DNA of 39,628 nt from an uncultured bacterium (GCA_949286885.1 CASEEG010000089.1:1-39628), one strand, 5' to 3'. Shown: positions 18,245 through 26,841, counted from the stretch's first letter. A program made the numbers and translations. The notes: generated by a model not told the origin, from the letters alone.

Positions 18245-19368
18245 GTGCAATGGATATATTTAAGTTTTTACCTGCAGGTAAAAAGGAAGCAAACGCCAAT
18301 TGTAAAAAGTGTGGTTGTGCAACATGTATGATGTTTGCAATTAAGCTTTCCAAATCTCAAACTGAGCCCGGCAGCTGTCCTTTTATTCCTGCTGATTTGC
18401 TGGAGAAACTTGAGCATAATAAAAAAGTACAACAAAAGACTCTTATGTGTGGTAATTTAAAAGTCGGTGGCGAGACTGTGTTGTACAGGCATGAAAAAAC
18501 TTTTATAAATCCTACCTTGTTAGTTGTTGAATTGGATTCTAAAAATAGCGATTATGCTGACAAATTAAAACGCATATTGGATTTTGAATTTGAGTGTGTC
18601 GGCGAAAAATATCATATCGATGCGATTCATTTTTTAAATCCTGTAAGTTCTGATGTTGATTTACTAAAGCAAAGAGGTATTGAGATTATTGATGATACTT
18701 TTCTTTCAAAGTTACATGAGGTGCACTTTACGACTTTGCCGCAAACCGTGGATGAACTTGTTAAAATTAGGTCTTGCGCAATTTTGAATAGGGATGAAAA
18801 TTATTCTGACCCGACTTTTGTGAGATTAGACGGCACTGATTTTGTTTCTTTATCTTCAATTGCATCCGTACTTATTTGTAAATATGCAAACGCTATAATT
18901 TTTGAAAATTTTGATGAGGCATTATTTGCAAGTTTAATAACTCTTAGGCTTAATATTTTTACTGATCCGCAAAAACCTTTGCAAGTTGAATCTAAGGTAT
19001 ATGAATTTAATAATCCTGACCAGGACGCTCTTGTTTTCTTGACTACGAATTTTGCATTGAGTTATTTTGCGGTAGCTAATGAGCTATCATCGCTCAAATG
19101 CGGTTCTTTTCTTGTAATAACACCAAGTGAGGGCATGAGTGTTTTAACTGCTTGGTCCGCCCAAAAAATCACAGCTGAGATTGCTTCAAAAGTGGTAAGC
19201 TCAAACGACATTTTGAATAAAGTAAAAAATAAAAGAATTATAATACCGGGGCTTTTATCGGATCTTAAAGATGAATTACAAGAAGCGCTTCCGGATTGGA
19301 AAATTATCGTAGGAACCGCTGAAGCTTATAAAATACCTGACTTTGTAAAAAAACTCCAAGCAGTTTAA
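18235..19368 (+). CDS. acsC: Corrinoid iron-sulfur protein large subunit (AcsC/CdhE-like)
   Basis: A 377-residue partner of AcsD. The N-terminus MSLGAMDIFKFLPAGKKEA leads into the 4Fe-4S motif with Cys23, Cys26, Cys31 and Cys48 (CKKCGCATCMMFAIKLS, then PGSCPF). This is the cluster that reductively reactivates cobalt. A barrel domain follows. The C-terminal cobamide-binding part is recognisable from MSVLTAWSAQKITAEIAS, RIIIPGLLSDLKDELQEA and WKIIVGTAEAYKIPDF. It is shorter than typical bacterial AcsC (about 440 residues) but keeps both cofactor ends. The ATG follows GTGAGG inside the end of acsD. Its last 4 bases overlap a convergent acyltransferase gene. Function as a methyl carrier is likely; its partner enzymes are unknown. 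Confidence 0.85.
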   Translation: MSLGAMDIFKFLPAGKKEANANCKKCGCATCMMFAIKLSKSQTEPGSCPFIPADLLEKLEHNKKVQQKTLMCGNLKVGGETVLYRHEKTFINPTLLVVELDSKNSDYADKLKRILDFEFECVGEKYHIDAIHFLNPVSSDVDLLKQRGIEIIDDTFLSKLHEVHFTTLPQTVDELVKIRSCAILNRDENYSDPTFVRLDGTDFVSLSSIASVLICKYANAIIFENFDEALFASLITLRLNIFTDPQKPLQVESKVYEFNNPDQDALVFLTTNFALSYFAVANELSSLKCGSFLVITPSEGMSVLTAWSAQKITAEIASKVVSSNDILNKVKNKRIIIPGLLSDLKDELQEALPDWKIIVGTAEAYKIPDFVKKLQAV

Positions 19369-20027
19369 TTTTTGATCAATTTTTTAAAATCTCTTTTGAC
19401 CATTTCATATTGTTCTTTCATTCTGTCTTCAAGTAATTTTCTCTTGTTTTCAATTTCATCTGTGTCGGCATCAGAACTTACATATATTGGTTCGCCATAG
19501 TACATAACCATTTTTCTGCAAAACAAAGGGAACCTAAATTCATCCCAAGTTTTTAACTTTATATATCCTTTTGAGGGTGAATACCAAGTTATTGGAACTA
19601 TGGGTACTCCGGTTAATTTTGCAATTTCAATAATGCCTTTTTTTACAACCCTGTTTGGTCCTTTCGGTCCATCTACAGTTATAGCACCATTATCACCGTT
19701 TTTAATTCTATCAATTAATTCTAATGTGGCGCTTGCTCCTCCTCTTGTAATTGAGCCTCTGACTGTTTTTAAGCCCATAATTTCTGCTGCCCGGGCAATT
19801 ATTTCACCGTCTTTTGAACGACTTATCATAACGTTTGTCTTGCTTCGTCCTTCAAGGGAATATAGCCCGCACTGATGTGCATGCCAAAGCGCAAATATAC
19901 AGGGCTCTTTAGGGTAGTTAACATTTTTGCACCAATATGTAAACTCTTTTAATTTAAATGCCAATGCTGCCAGTAGTGAGAAAATCCTGATTTGTACTCT
20001 CTCGTGTTTTTTATATTCAAATCTCAT
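19365..20027 (-). CDS. DUF374 / LPLAT-family acyltransferase
   Basis: A 220-residue protein of the DUF374 group in the lysophospholipid acyltransferase superfamily. FALWHAHQCGLYSL provides the expected histidine region. ISRSKDGEIIARAAEIMGLK, TRGGASATLELIDRI and ITVDGPKGPNRVVKKGI are DUF374 hallmarks, and GVPIVPITW is the typical LPLAT beta strand. Such proteins resemble lipid A late acyltransferases and are found in bacteria with outer membranes; the exact acceptor is unknown. It starts within the last 11 bases of hisD, with an AAGGAG ribosome site inside hisD, so it is the last gene of the pfkB-csaB-his operon. Confidence 0.85.
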   Translation of the reverse strand: MRFEYKKHERVQIRIFSLLAALAFKLKEFTYWCKNVNYPKEPCIFALWHAHQCGLYSLEGRSKTNVMISRSKDGEIIARAAEIMGLKTVRGSITRGGASATLELIDRIKNGDNGAITVDGPKGPNRVVKKGIIEIAKLTGVPIVPITWYSPSKGYIKLKTWDEFRFPLFCRKMVMYYGEPIYVSSDADTDEIENKRKLLEDRMKEQYEMVKRDFKKLIKN

Positions 20028-21291
20028 TTATTCTCCTTAAATCGCTTGCAAGTTTATGCGCCATTAATCCTTCTTGAAAAGCCATTTCTGATGCTATTGG
20101 TGTTAATTTATTAGCATAGCTGCCAGATAGCATTTGATATGTCTGAATTTTTATAAAGTCAAAAACGCTGAGTCCTCCGGTATAGCGGGCTGCTCTGTTT
20201 GTGGGTAATACATGGTTAGTGCCCGAGCAGTAATCTCCAAAAACCTCCGCACAATTACTGCCTATAAACAACGAACCGTAATTTCTAAACTTATGTGACA
20301 TTTTTTCTGCACCGTCAAACATCAATTCTAAATGCTCAGGAGCTCTTAAATTTGATATCTTAATTGCTTCATCTATATTATTTGCAACAATTATTACCGA
20401 TTTTTCGAATGAAACTTCCGCTATATTTTTTGTTTTAAGACTTTTTAATTGTTCCTGCGCACTTTTAATGACATCGTCTGCAAATTTTTTGCTGAAACAA
20501 ATTAAATACCCGCGGGCATCTTTGTCATGCTCGCATTGTGCCAATAAATCTGCACTTACCAGTTTTGGATTCTGTTTGTCGTCGGCAACGATAAGCACTT
20601 CTGACGGGCCTGCCAAAAAATCAATATCACACTGTCCATAAACATATTTTTTGGCCAACATTACGTATTTATTGCCGGGACCAACTATTTTATCCACAGG
20701 TGATATTGTTTCTGTGCCATAGGCAAATGCGCTTATAGCTTGTACGCCACCAATTTTATATATTTTGTCAGCACCTGCAAGTTTTGCGGCAACAATGGTT
20801 TGAGGCTTTATTCTGGGTGAAGTTAGAGATATTTTATCCACACCTGCTACTTTTGCAGGTATGGTTGTCATAAGTGCCGATGAAGGTAAAGGGTAGTTGC
20901 CGCCAGGTACGTAGCATAAGACACTTTCTAACGGTATGAGCCTGTGTCCAAGGTGTGAGTCATTGATTGTCAAATCAAGACTTTTTATGCATTTTAGTTG
21001 TTCGGTTGAAAAATCAGTTATATTTTCTATACAATCTTTAATTGCAACTATTGTCTTTTTTGATGTTAGGCTGAATGCCTCATCTATTTCATTATCGCAA
21101 ACCAGAAAATCTTTTGCACTACAAAAATTTCCATCTTTATAGTCATTTGAATACTTAATTACGGAGCTGTCACCATTGCTTTTAACGTTCTCAATTATTT
21201 GTTCTACATTCTTTGAGTCTTCATATACGAAAGTTTTATAAAAATCATGTTTATTGTTATTGAGAAGCTCTTGTGATTCAATTATTTTCAT
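20017..21291 (-). CDS. hisD: Histidinol dehydrogenase HisD
   Basis: HisD performs the last two oxidations of histidine synthesis (histidinol to histidine) with NAD+ and zinc. At 424 residues it is normal length. Signatures are YVPGGNYPLPSSALMTTIPA, GGVQAISAFAYGTETI, KIVGPGNKYV, DFLAGPSEVLIVAD, LLAQCEHDKDA (zinc-ligand region Q/H), RAPEHLEL and FGDYCSGTNHVLPT (zinc/catalytic region), with EGLMAH near the C-terminus. The ATG shares one base with the stop of the HisA-HisIE fusion (TAATG), so the two are translationally coupled. Other his genes are not in the window. Confidence 0.97.
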   Translation of the reverse strand: MKIIESQELLNNNKHDFYKTFVYEDSKNVEQIIENVKSNGDSSVIKYSNDYKDGNFCSAKDFLVCDNEIDEAFSLTSKKTIVAIKDCIENITDFSTEQLKCIKSLDLTINDSHLGHRLIPLESVLCYVPGGNYPLPSSALMTTIPAKVAGVDKISLTSPRIKPQTIVAAKLAGADKIYKIGGVQAISAFAYGTETISPVDKIVGPGNKYVMLAKKYVYGQCDIDFLAGPSEVLIVADDKQNPKLVSADLLAQCEHDKDARGYLICFSKKFADDVIKSAQEQLKSLKTKNIAEVSFEKSVIIVANNIDEAIKISNLRAPEHLELMFDGAEKMSHKFRNYGSLFIGSNCAEVFGDYCSGTNHVLPTNRAARYTGGLSVFDFIKIQTYQMLSGSYANKLTPIASEMAFQEGLMAHKLASDLRRINEI

Positions 21292-22520
21292 TATTTAGTC
21301 CTTGATGAGAGATTGTTTATTAAATCGTTGAAAGTTGTATTATGCATTGCCATAAATACAAGCAAATGATAAAGCAAATCGGCAGATTCCCAACTTAGCC
21401 CGTCACCTTTTTCAAAATTAACGCATTCAAAAGACTCTTCCATTATTTTTCTTTTTAAATAGAATTCATCTTTAAAAAGCTTTGTTGTGTATGACTTTTC
21501 GGGAAGCTTTTTCTTTCTGTCCATAATGAGCTCATAAAGTTCATTTATACAAAATTCTTTATCTTCAAAGCAGCTGAATCTGTCAAGATGACATGCGTTA
21601 CCTTTTTGGTTTACTTTGAAAAGTATTGCATCTGCGTCACAATCAAATCGGGCAGTTATTAGTTCTTGTGTGTTACCGCTTGTCTCACCTTTTGTCCACA
21701 GTTGATTTCTTGAGCGACTAAAATATGTTGCTTTGCCATCTTGTAGACTTTTCTTAAGTGAATCTGGATTTGAATATGCCAACATTAAGACTTGTTTAGT
21801 TTTTATATCTTGTACTATGGTTGGTACAAGATTGTTACACTTTTGAAAATTAATAAGTTCCAAAAAAGCATCAACAAGGTCTATTTTACCTGTATAAATT
21901 GACATTCCCAGTTGTGATGAGATGTTCATTTTCTCTAATTCTTTAATTTCTTCTATACTTGTAATTCCGCCAGCTGCCACAATTGGTTTGTCAGTAATTG
22001 CCCTTATTTTTCTAAAGGCCTCTAAGTTAGTTCCCTCCAACATGCCTTCTTTTTCTACTATCGTATAAAGGAAGCCGCAACAGTAATTTTCAAAACGTTT
22101 TACATATTCTTGAGTTTTAATTTGTGTGTTTTTTTGCCAACCTTCAAGCGTTATGTTGCCAAATTTCGAATCAATTGCCACAATAACCTTATCTGAAGGC
22201 AACTCTGACAAAAATTCTTCATTTGCCGCTGTTCCTATTATAATTTTCTTTGCGCCGAGTGATAAGATTTTTTTTGCTTTGTCTTTACTGCGAATTCCTC
22301 CGCCGACTCTACAAGGTGCTATTTTACATATTTGAGAAATCAGCTCTTCGTTGTTTTTGCCTGTATTCATTGCCGCATCTAAGTCAATCACGGCAATTTC
22401 TCCAAATCTAGCATAATATTTTGCCAATTCTAAGACATCATCTCTCTCAAGTACTTTATCTTTACCTTGTTTTAACTGTACTGCTTTTGAATCCATTAGA
22501 TCTATACTGGGAATTAGCAT
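21291..22520 (-). CDS. hisA-hisIE: HisA-HisI-HisE trifunctional fusion
   Basis: One continuous 409-residue frame carries three histidine-pathway enzymes. Residues 1-225 are HisA (ProFAR isomerase, TIM barrel): LIPSIDLMD with catalytic Asp7, VGGGIRS at 72-78, Asp117 in VAIDSKFG, and VAAGGITS. Residues 230-320 are HisI (PR-AMP cyclohydrolase): YFSRSRNQLWTKGETSGN (266-283), FDCDAD (292-297) and Cys310-His311. Residues 325-409 are HisE (PR-ATP pyrophosphohydrolase): RKIMEESFE (358-366) and ESADLLYHLLVFM. HisE, HisI and HisA perform consecutive steps, so the fusion may channel intermediates. HisIE fusions are common; fusing HisA in front is unusual. An AGAGG ribosome site precedes the ATG. Confidence 0.93.
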   Translation of the reverse strand: MLIPSIDLMDSKAVQLKQGKDKVLERDDVLELAKYYARFGEIAVIDLDAAMNTGKNNEELISQICKIAPCRVGGGIRSKDKAKKILSLGAKKIIIGTAANEEFLSELPSDKVIVAIDSKFGNITLEGWQKNTQIKTQEYVKRFENYCCGFLYTIVEKEGMLEGTNLEAFRKIRAITDKPIVAAGGITSIEEIKELEKMNISSQLGMSIYTGKIDLVDAFLELINFQKCNNLVPTIVQDIKTKQVLMLAYSNPDSLKKSLQDGKATYFSRSRNQLWTKGETSGNTQELITARFDCDADAILFKVNQKGNACHLDRFSCFEDKEFCINELYELIMDRKKKLPEKSYTTKLFKDEFYLKRKIMEESFECVNFEKGDGLSWESADLLYHLLVFMAMHNTTFNDLINNLSSRTK

Positions 22521-22569
22521 TGTTTTTCCTCTTAAAGTATTGCTTATATATTTTACGATAAAAAGAAAT

Positions 22570-23577
22570 TTATGACATAAATTTATCTATCACATGCCAT
22601 TCAAAATACGTTTGTATATTTTCATCTGTACTGTTTTGTACAAAATCCGTAAATTTTGAATTAATATCTTTTGCAATTGAATCAACATTTAAACTTTGCA
22701 ATTTAAATTCGTTTGCGAGATACTCAACCTTTATGTCATAAGGAAGGGCAAAGACTTTTATTCTGTATTTTATTCCTAAAAGGCAAGCATGGAAACGCAT
22801 TGCAAATAAGTATTCCAGATTTGAGAAACCTTGAACAATTGAGTTTATTGAGTTATCAGTCCTTATTTCATATTTCATCTCGGGCCATTGGCTTTTTAAT
22901 TCTTTTTCGAATTTGTAACAAATTTTCAGGTCCTGCGGATTTTGAAAAGAAAAAACTATAATTTTTCTGTCAGAAAAATATATTCCTAAGTATTTTACAA
23001 AAATTTTTATAAAATCGGGGTGCATTTTTGGATATTCCCTTAGCTGTACACCGACATACCCCCTGTTTTCTCTGACAATTGTCGGTATATCCCAAGCAGG
23101 ATCATCTAAAAGTTTTGATTTAATATTCCATTTTTTTAAAAGGTTGTAGCTTTGTGTATCTCTTACGGTCACTAAATTGCATACTGACAGGGTAATTTTA
23201 GTTAGAAACTGCCAAAAATTACCATATATTGGACCTATACCCTGAGCAAAAATTATTACTTTTTTAAACATTATTCTTGCAAGCAGTATTATGAGTATAT
23301 AGTAAAGCAAGCTCAAATTGCTTGTGGCATTTTGCAACAAGCTTCCGCCGCCACTTATTAAGTAATCGCATTTTGAAATAGCTTTTATTATCTTCAGCGG
23401 ATTTTTATAATCGTACGCACTAATCTTGAATTGTTTTTCCGTTTTTTCGGGATTAGCAGACAAAGTTCTTACATTAAAACCTTTTGCCTTGAGATGTCTT
23501 GTTAGCATTGCAAATATTACATCGTCGCCGAAATTTGAAAAACCTATATATCCGGATATTAATACATTTTTAGCCAT
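22570..23577 (-). CDS. csaB: CsaB-type polysaccharide pyruvyl transferase
   Basis: A 335-residue PS_pyruv_trans family enzyme that adds ketal-linked pyruvate to a cell-wall or surface polysaccharide, typically the anchor for S-layer proteins. Signatures of the CsaB subgroup are VLISGYIGFSNFGDDVIFAM at the N-terminus, YLISGGGSLLQNATS, IFAQGIGPIYG, VTVRDTQSYNLL and FAMRFHACLLGI. Its start overlaps the end of the PfkB-family gene by 8 bases, and the HisA fusion follows 49 bases downstream. No S-layer or SLH-domain gene is in the window, so the acceptor glycan is unknown. Confidence 0.88.
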   Translation of the reverse strand: MAKNVLISGYIGFSNFGDDVIFAMLTRHLKAKGFNVRTLSANPEKTEKQFKISAYDYKNPLKIIKAISKCDYLISGGGSLLQNATSNLSLLYYILIILLARIMFKKVIIFAQGIGPIYGNFWQFLTKITLSVCNLVTVRDTQSYNLLKKWNIKSKLLDDPAWDIPTIVRENRGYVGVQLREYPKMHPDFIKIFVKYLGIYFSDRKIIVFSFQNPQDLKICYKFEKELKSQWPEMKYEIRTDNSINSIVQGFSNLEYLFAMRFHACLLGIKYRIKVFALPYDIKVEYLANEFKLQSLNVDSIAKDINSKFTDFVQNSTDENIQTYFEWHVIDKFMS

Positions 23578-24508
23578 ATATTTCGTTAAATAATTTTTCT
23601 GTTTCTACTCTTGCGGGTATTGATTTTATTGCCCCGACATCACGAATTTGGAGTAAACAAAGCGCATTTGCGTACTGTGTACATTTTAAACTTTGATAAC
23701 CTTTTAAATAATAATTCAGAAAACAACCATTGAATGCAGCTTCCCAACCTGTTGAATCTATCACTGTGCTTTTTTTGTACTCAAGATAGTTGTAATTTCC
23801 GCAACTCAAAATATGGTAGCCTTTTTTGTGTTCCCTAATTATACTTGTGCCAATAGCTTTGTCTGAGAGAATTTTTTGAACTTTGTCTATACTGCATGTG
23901 TCAAATAGTGCTTGTGTATCGGCTTTTGTGTTTAGGAAAATTATGTCTACATAATTACTTATTTCATCAAAATATTCCCTTGCCTCTGCCTGCGTGCTTA
24001 CCTTTGGTGAAAAATTAGGGTCATATGCCACACAAATTTCATTTTCTTTTGCAAATTTAAATATTTCTCTTACTACTTCTCTTACGCTTAAGGATAGAGA
24101 TTGTACAAAACCGGTTGCATAAACGCATTTTGCATTCTTTATGTAGTCAAAGTTTATATCATCAATGCAAAGTGACATGGCAGCTGTTTTTCTTCTGTAG
24201 AATACAAATTCACTTTTACCTTCTTTTTTACCTACAAAATACAGTCCGTTCTGCCCCTGTGTAAGTTTAATCTGCGATATATCTAGCCCTTCAGAATCCC
24301 ATGCATCGAGTAAATATTCACAAAAGTTATCATTACCCAACTTTGTTATATAGCCTGCCTCCGATCCGCTTCTAAGAGCAGCTATAGCGGTGCACAGTGA
24401 ATCACCGCCGTAGTATTTGTCAAATATTTGAGCGTGCTTTATTGAAGTATTACTTGAGAGTTCTATCAGACCCTCTCCTATTGTTACTATGTCTAAGTTC
24501 TCGTACAT
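23570..24508 (-). CDS. PfkB-family carbohydrate kinase homologue lacking catalytic residues
   Basis: The 312-residue protein has the ribokinase fold and resembles 2-keto-3-deoxygluconate kinases: YYGGDSLCTAIAALRSGSEA near residue 35, KLGNDNFCEYL, YRRKTAAMSL and AYDPNFSP. The usual C-terminal DTTGAGDxF signature reads DSTGWEAAF here (251-259). The catalytic-base Asp is replaced by Ala257 and the anion-hole GAG is altered. The Mg-linked NxxE motif is also degraded (NTKA at 193-196). It may be a pseudokinase with a regulatory or binding role, or an enzyme with changed chemistry. It is the first gene of the csaB-his-acyltransferase operon and has a leaderless-type promoter. Confidence 0.75.
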   Translation of the reverse strand: MYENLDIVTIGEGLIELSSNTSIKHAQIFDKYYGGDSLCTAIAALRSGSEAGYITKLGNDNFCEYLLDAWDSEGLDISQIKLTQGQNGLYFVGKKEGKSEFVFYRRKTAAMSLCIDDINFDYIKNAKCVYATGFVQSLSLSVREVVREIFKFAKENEICVAYDPNFSPKVSTQAEAREYFDEISNYVDIIFLNTKADTQALFDTCSIDKVQKILSDKAIGTSIIREHKKGYHILSCGNYNYLEYKKSTVIDSTGWEAAFNGCFLNYYLKGYQSLKCTQYANALCLLQIRDVGAIKSIPARVETEKLFNEIYG

Positions 24509-24514
24509 AACTCT

Positions 24515-24543
24515 CTTTTATCATATAAAGATGTTTTGGTCAA
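24515..24543 (-). promoter_or_regulatory. Leaderless-type promoter of the pfkB-csaB-his operon
   Basis: On the minus strand: TTGACC (24538-24543), 17-base spacer, TGA plus TAAAAG (24515-24520), then 6 bases and the ATG at 24508. The 6 bases (AGAGTT) contain a short purine run, but a start site at the ATG is predicted. Confidence 0.6.
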
Positions 24544-24575
24544 AATGTTAAGAATTAGTTTTTTTCTTTAGTTTA

Positions 24576-24584
24576 TGTTAAATT
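24576..24584 (+). promoter_or_regulatory. Leaderless-type extended -10 of the SDR gene
   Basis: TGT plus TAAATT (24579-24584), then 6 bases, then ATG at 24591. No ribosome site is present. The hexamer is only a moderate match and no -35 is clear. Confidence 0.45.
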
Positions 24585-24590
24585 CTCTGT

Positions 24591-25391
24591 ATGGGTAAGA
24601 ATGTTTTGGTAATTGCCGGCAGTTCGGAAATTGGTACTGAGTTTATAAATCTTCTTCTTTCGGAAGGATATTGCGTGTTTGCAACATATAGAACTCCTAT
24701 AAATATCGAGCATACAAACTTGCAAAAGTTGAGATTGGATGTGTGCTCAAATGATGACTTTTTAGAATTGTTCGAAAATATAAAAGGGCATAATTTCAGG
24801 GCTATTGTTAACTGTGCAGGATGCGTTGTTGCTTCTCCGGTTGAATTGCTCGACGAAGCTGAGCTGTCGCGACAACTTGATGTTAATTTGTTTGGTCTCT
24901 TAAGAGTTATAAAAAATTTGTCTGTTTTACTGGAATACGACGGAAGGATTATTAATGTCAGTTCAATGGCTTCATATGGTGTATTTCCATTCATTTCTCC
25001 GTATTGTATTTCAAAAATGTCCTGCGACATTCTTTTGAGAGCTTTTTGTAATGAATCTGGGATTAAGTGTGTATCTGTTAGACCTGGAGTTATCCAAACG
25101 AAGTTTTGGACTGAGGGTATTGAACAAAATAAAAACAATTTTAAAAATTTTACCGGAAAATACGAAAAAATTGGCAATTATTTGGTTGAGAATGCTAAAA
25201 AAAACTCTGTAAAATCACTAAAACCTGTTCATGTTGCGCAAGCAATCTTTAAGGCAGTTTGTAAATCCAACCCTGCTCCAGTAATTAATGTTGGTGCGGA
25301 TTCTTTTTTATGTGCCTTTGCAGTAAGGTTTTTGCCCGAGTTTTTACTAAATAGTATTATTAAGATAGGAATAGAGTTTAAATCAAGATGA
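24591..25391 (+). CDS. Short-chain dehydrogenase/reductase (SDR)
   Basis: A 266-residue classical-type SDR that would oxidise or reduce a hydroxyl/keto group with NAD(P). The Rossmann glycine motif is present in a variant form (VLVIAGSSEIGTEF). NCAG near residue 81 stabilises the fold. A Ser (NVSSMAS) and SPYCISK give the Ser-Tyr-Lys catalytic set, and VSVRPGVIQTKF is the usual post-catalytic loop. The substrate is unknown. Its stop overlaps the radical SAM gene (ATGA), so the two are coexpressed. It diverges from the PfkB-CsaB operon, and both units may serve the same glycan. Confidence 0.88.
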   Translation: MGKNVLVIAGSSEIGTEFINLLLSEGYCVFATYRTPINIEHTNLQKLRLDVCSNDDFLELFENIKGHNFRAIVNCAGCVVASPVELLDEAELSRQLDVNLFGLLRVIKNLSVLLEYDGRIINVSSMASYGVFPFISPYCISKMSCDILLRAFCNESGIKCVSVRPGVIQTKFWTEGIEQNKNNFKNFTGKYEKIGNYLVENAKKNSVKSLKPVHVAQAIFKAVCKSNPAPVINVGADSFLCAFAVRFLPEFLLNSIIKIGIEFKSR

Positions 25392-26794
25392 ATGAAAATA
25401 ATATATACCTTATATATCCGCCATCACCTGTGATGAACAGAGAAGACCGTTGTCAACAGCCTACTGATGATTTAATTGTTATACCTCCATTGCCGCCGAC
25501 AGATTTGCTTTATTTGGCCTCTATTTCAAGGAAAAGAGGTTATAATCCTCTTGTGAGAGATTATTCTTTTTTTAATGAGGATATCGAAAAATTTAAACAA
25601 GATTTACTTAATATCAAACCTCGGTATTTGATTGCCAATATTACTACAACAAATTTGAAAGATGATCTTGAAGTTTTAAGAATTGCAAAATCTCTCTTTC
25701 AAGACAGTATTATTACAATAGCAAAAGGGGCTCATTTTAATTTTCTTGCAAAGGATACACTTAGCGAATACGGTTTTATTGATATAGCATTTTGTTCCGA
25801 GTGTGAACTTATACTGGATGATTTGCTTGCAGGTCGCAGACTGAACGATATTAAAGGAATTTGCTTTCGTGATGCAGACAAAATAATTGAGACCCAAAGG
25901 CGTCCGTTCAATGATGAACTTGATTTGTTGCCTTATCCTGCAAGAGATTTAGTTAATAATTCTCTTTATGTTCGTCCCGACAACAATCAACCTCAGGCCG
26001 TTATAAAGGTTTCGCGCGGGTGTCCTTACCACTGTTTTTTCTGCCTTGCAACACCACTAAACGGCAGAATTGTGCGCAAAAGAAGTCCTGAAAATATAAT
26101 AGGCGAAATTAAGGAATGTATTGAAAAATACAATATTAAAAACTTTATATTTTGGTCGGATATATTTAATCTTGACAAAGATTGGGTTAGGGACTTGTGT
26201 CAAAAAATCATTGATGAAAACTTAAAAATTACGTTTTCAACCAATACCCGTGCAGACAGTGCAGATACTGAGACGGTAAAATTAATGAAAAAGGCCGGAT
26301 GCCGTCTTGTTTCAATAGGTGTGGAGAGTGGCTCTCAGTATATGCTTGATAAAATGGGCAAAAAGATTACCCTTTCGCAAATTAAAAATACTGTAAAAGT
26401 TTTCAAAAAAAATGGTATTCAAATTTATGCATATTATGTAATCGGTTTGCCATGGGAATCAAGGGAAACTATTTTTGAAACAATTAAATTTGCTAAACTG
26501 TTAAATACTGAATATGTAAGCTTTTACACTGCAGCTGCGCTGGTCGGTACCAGATTTTATGAGTATGTCGAAAACAATTCACTTGGTGTTTTAAATTATA
26601 CACGTCCTTATTATTATCCGAGCGTTAGGACACATAGTTTAACTGCTGATGAAGTTTTTGAATTACACAAAAAATTGGTAAGAAGCTATTATTTAAGAGT
26701 GCCTTATATTCTAAAAATGTTATTCTCTATCAGGTCTTTTACTCAATTCAAAAATTATTTAAAAGCAGGTTTTAAAATATTAAAGCGGCATTAA
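25388..26794 (+). CDS. B12-binding-domain radical SAM protein
   Basis: A 468-residue enzyme with an N-terminal cobalamin-binding-like domain (about residues 1-150; LIYPPSP, PPTDLLYLASISRKRGY, IAKGAHF) and a radical SAM domain with the cluster motif SRGCPYHCFFC (CxxxCxxC, about residues 208-218). Later signatures are FIFWSDIFNLD, FSTNTRAD, GCRLVSIGVESGSQYMLDKM and YYVIGLPWE. Class B-type members methylate unactivated carbons or rearrange substrates; the classic cobalamin DxHxxG motif is not evident. The basic, hydrophobic C-terminal tail (PYILKMLFSIRSF...KILKRH) may touch the membrane. It is coupled to the SDR gene by a 4-base overlap. Substrate unknown, possibly a lipid or glycan. Confidence 0.85.
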   Translation: MNENNIYLIYPPSPVMNREDRCQQPTDDLIVIPPLPPTDLLYLASISRKRGYNPLVRDYSFFNEDIEKFKQDLLNIKPRYLIANITTTNLKDDLEVLRIAKSLFQDSIITIAKGAHFNFLAKDTLSEYGFIDIAFCSECELILDDLLAGRRLNDIKGICFRDADKIIETQRRPFNDELDLLPYPARDLVNNSLYVRPDNNQPQAVIKVSRGCPYHCFFCLATPLNGRIVRKRSPENIIGEIKECIEKYNIKNFIFWSDIFNLDKDWVRDLCQKIIDENLKITFSTNTRADSADTETVKLMKKAGCRLVSIGVESGSQYMLDKMGKKITLSQIKNTVKVFKKNGIQIYAYYVIGLPWESRETIFETIKFAKLLNTEYVSFYTAAALVGTRFYEYVENNSLGVLNYTRPYYYPSVRTHSLTADEVFELHKKLVRSYYLRVPYILKMLFSIRSFTQFKNYLKAGFKILKRH

Positions 26795-26841
26795 GGAAAC
26801 AAAATTCTTCTCTGTGAGTCTTGTTTTTTGAGGAGAGTTTT

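Noticed and set aside
24578-25177. Minus-strand open frame of 199 codons opposite the SDR gene
   Set aside because: It is long but antisense to an SDR with intact catalytic residues and shows no domain or ribosome site.
26795-26841. Possible terminator between the radical SAM and DUF2023-like genes
   Set aside because: Only about six weak A-T/T-A pairs (AAACAA with TTGTTT) could be formed and no stable stem was found.
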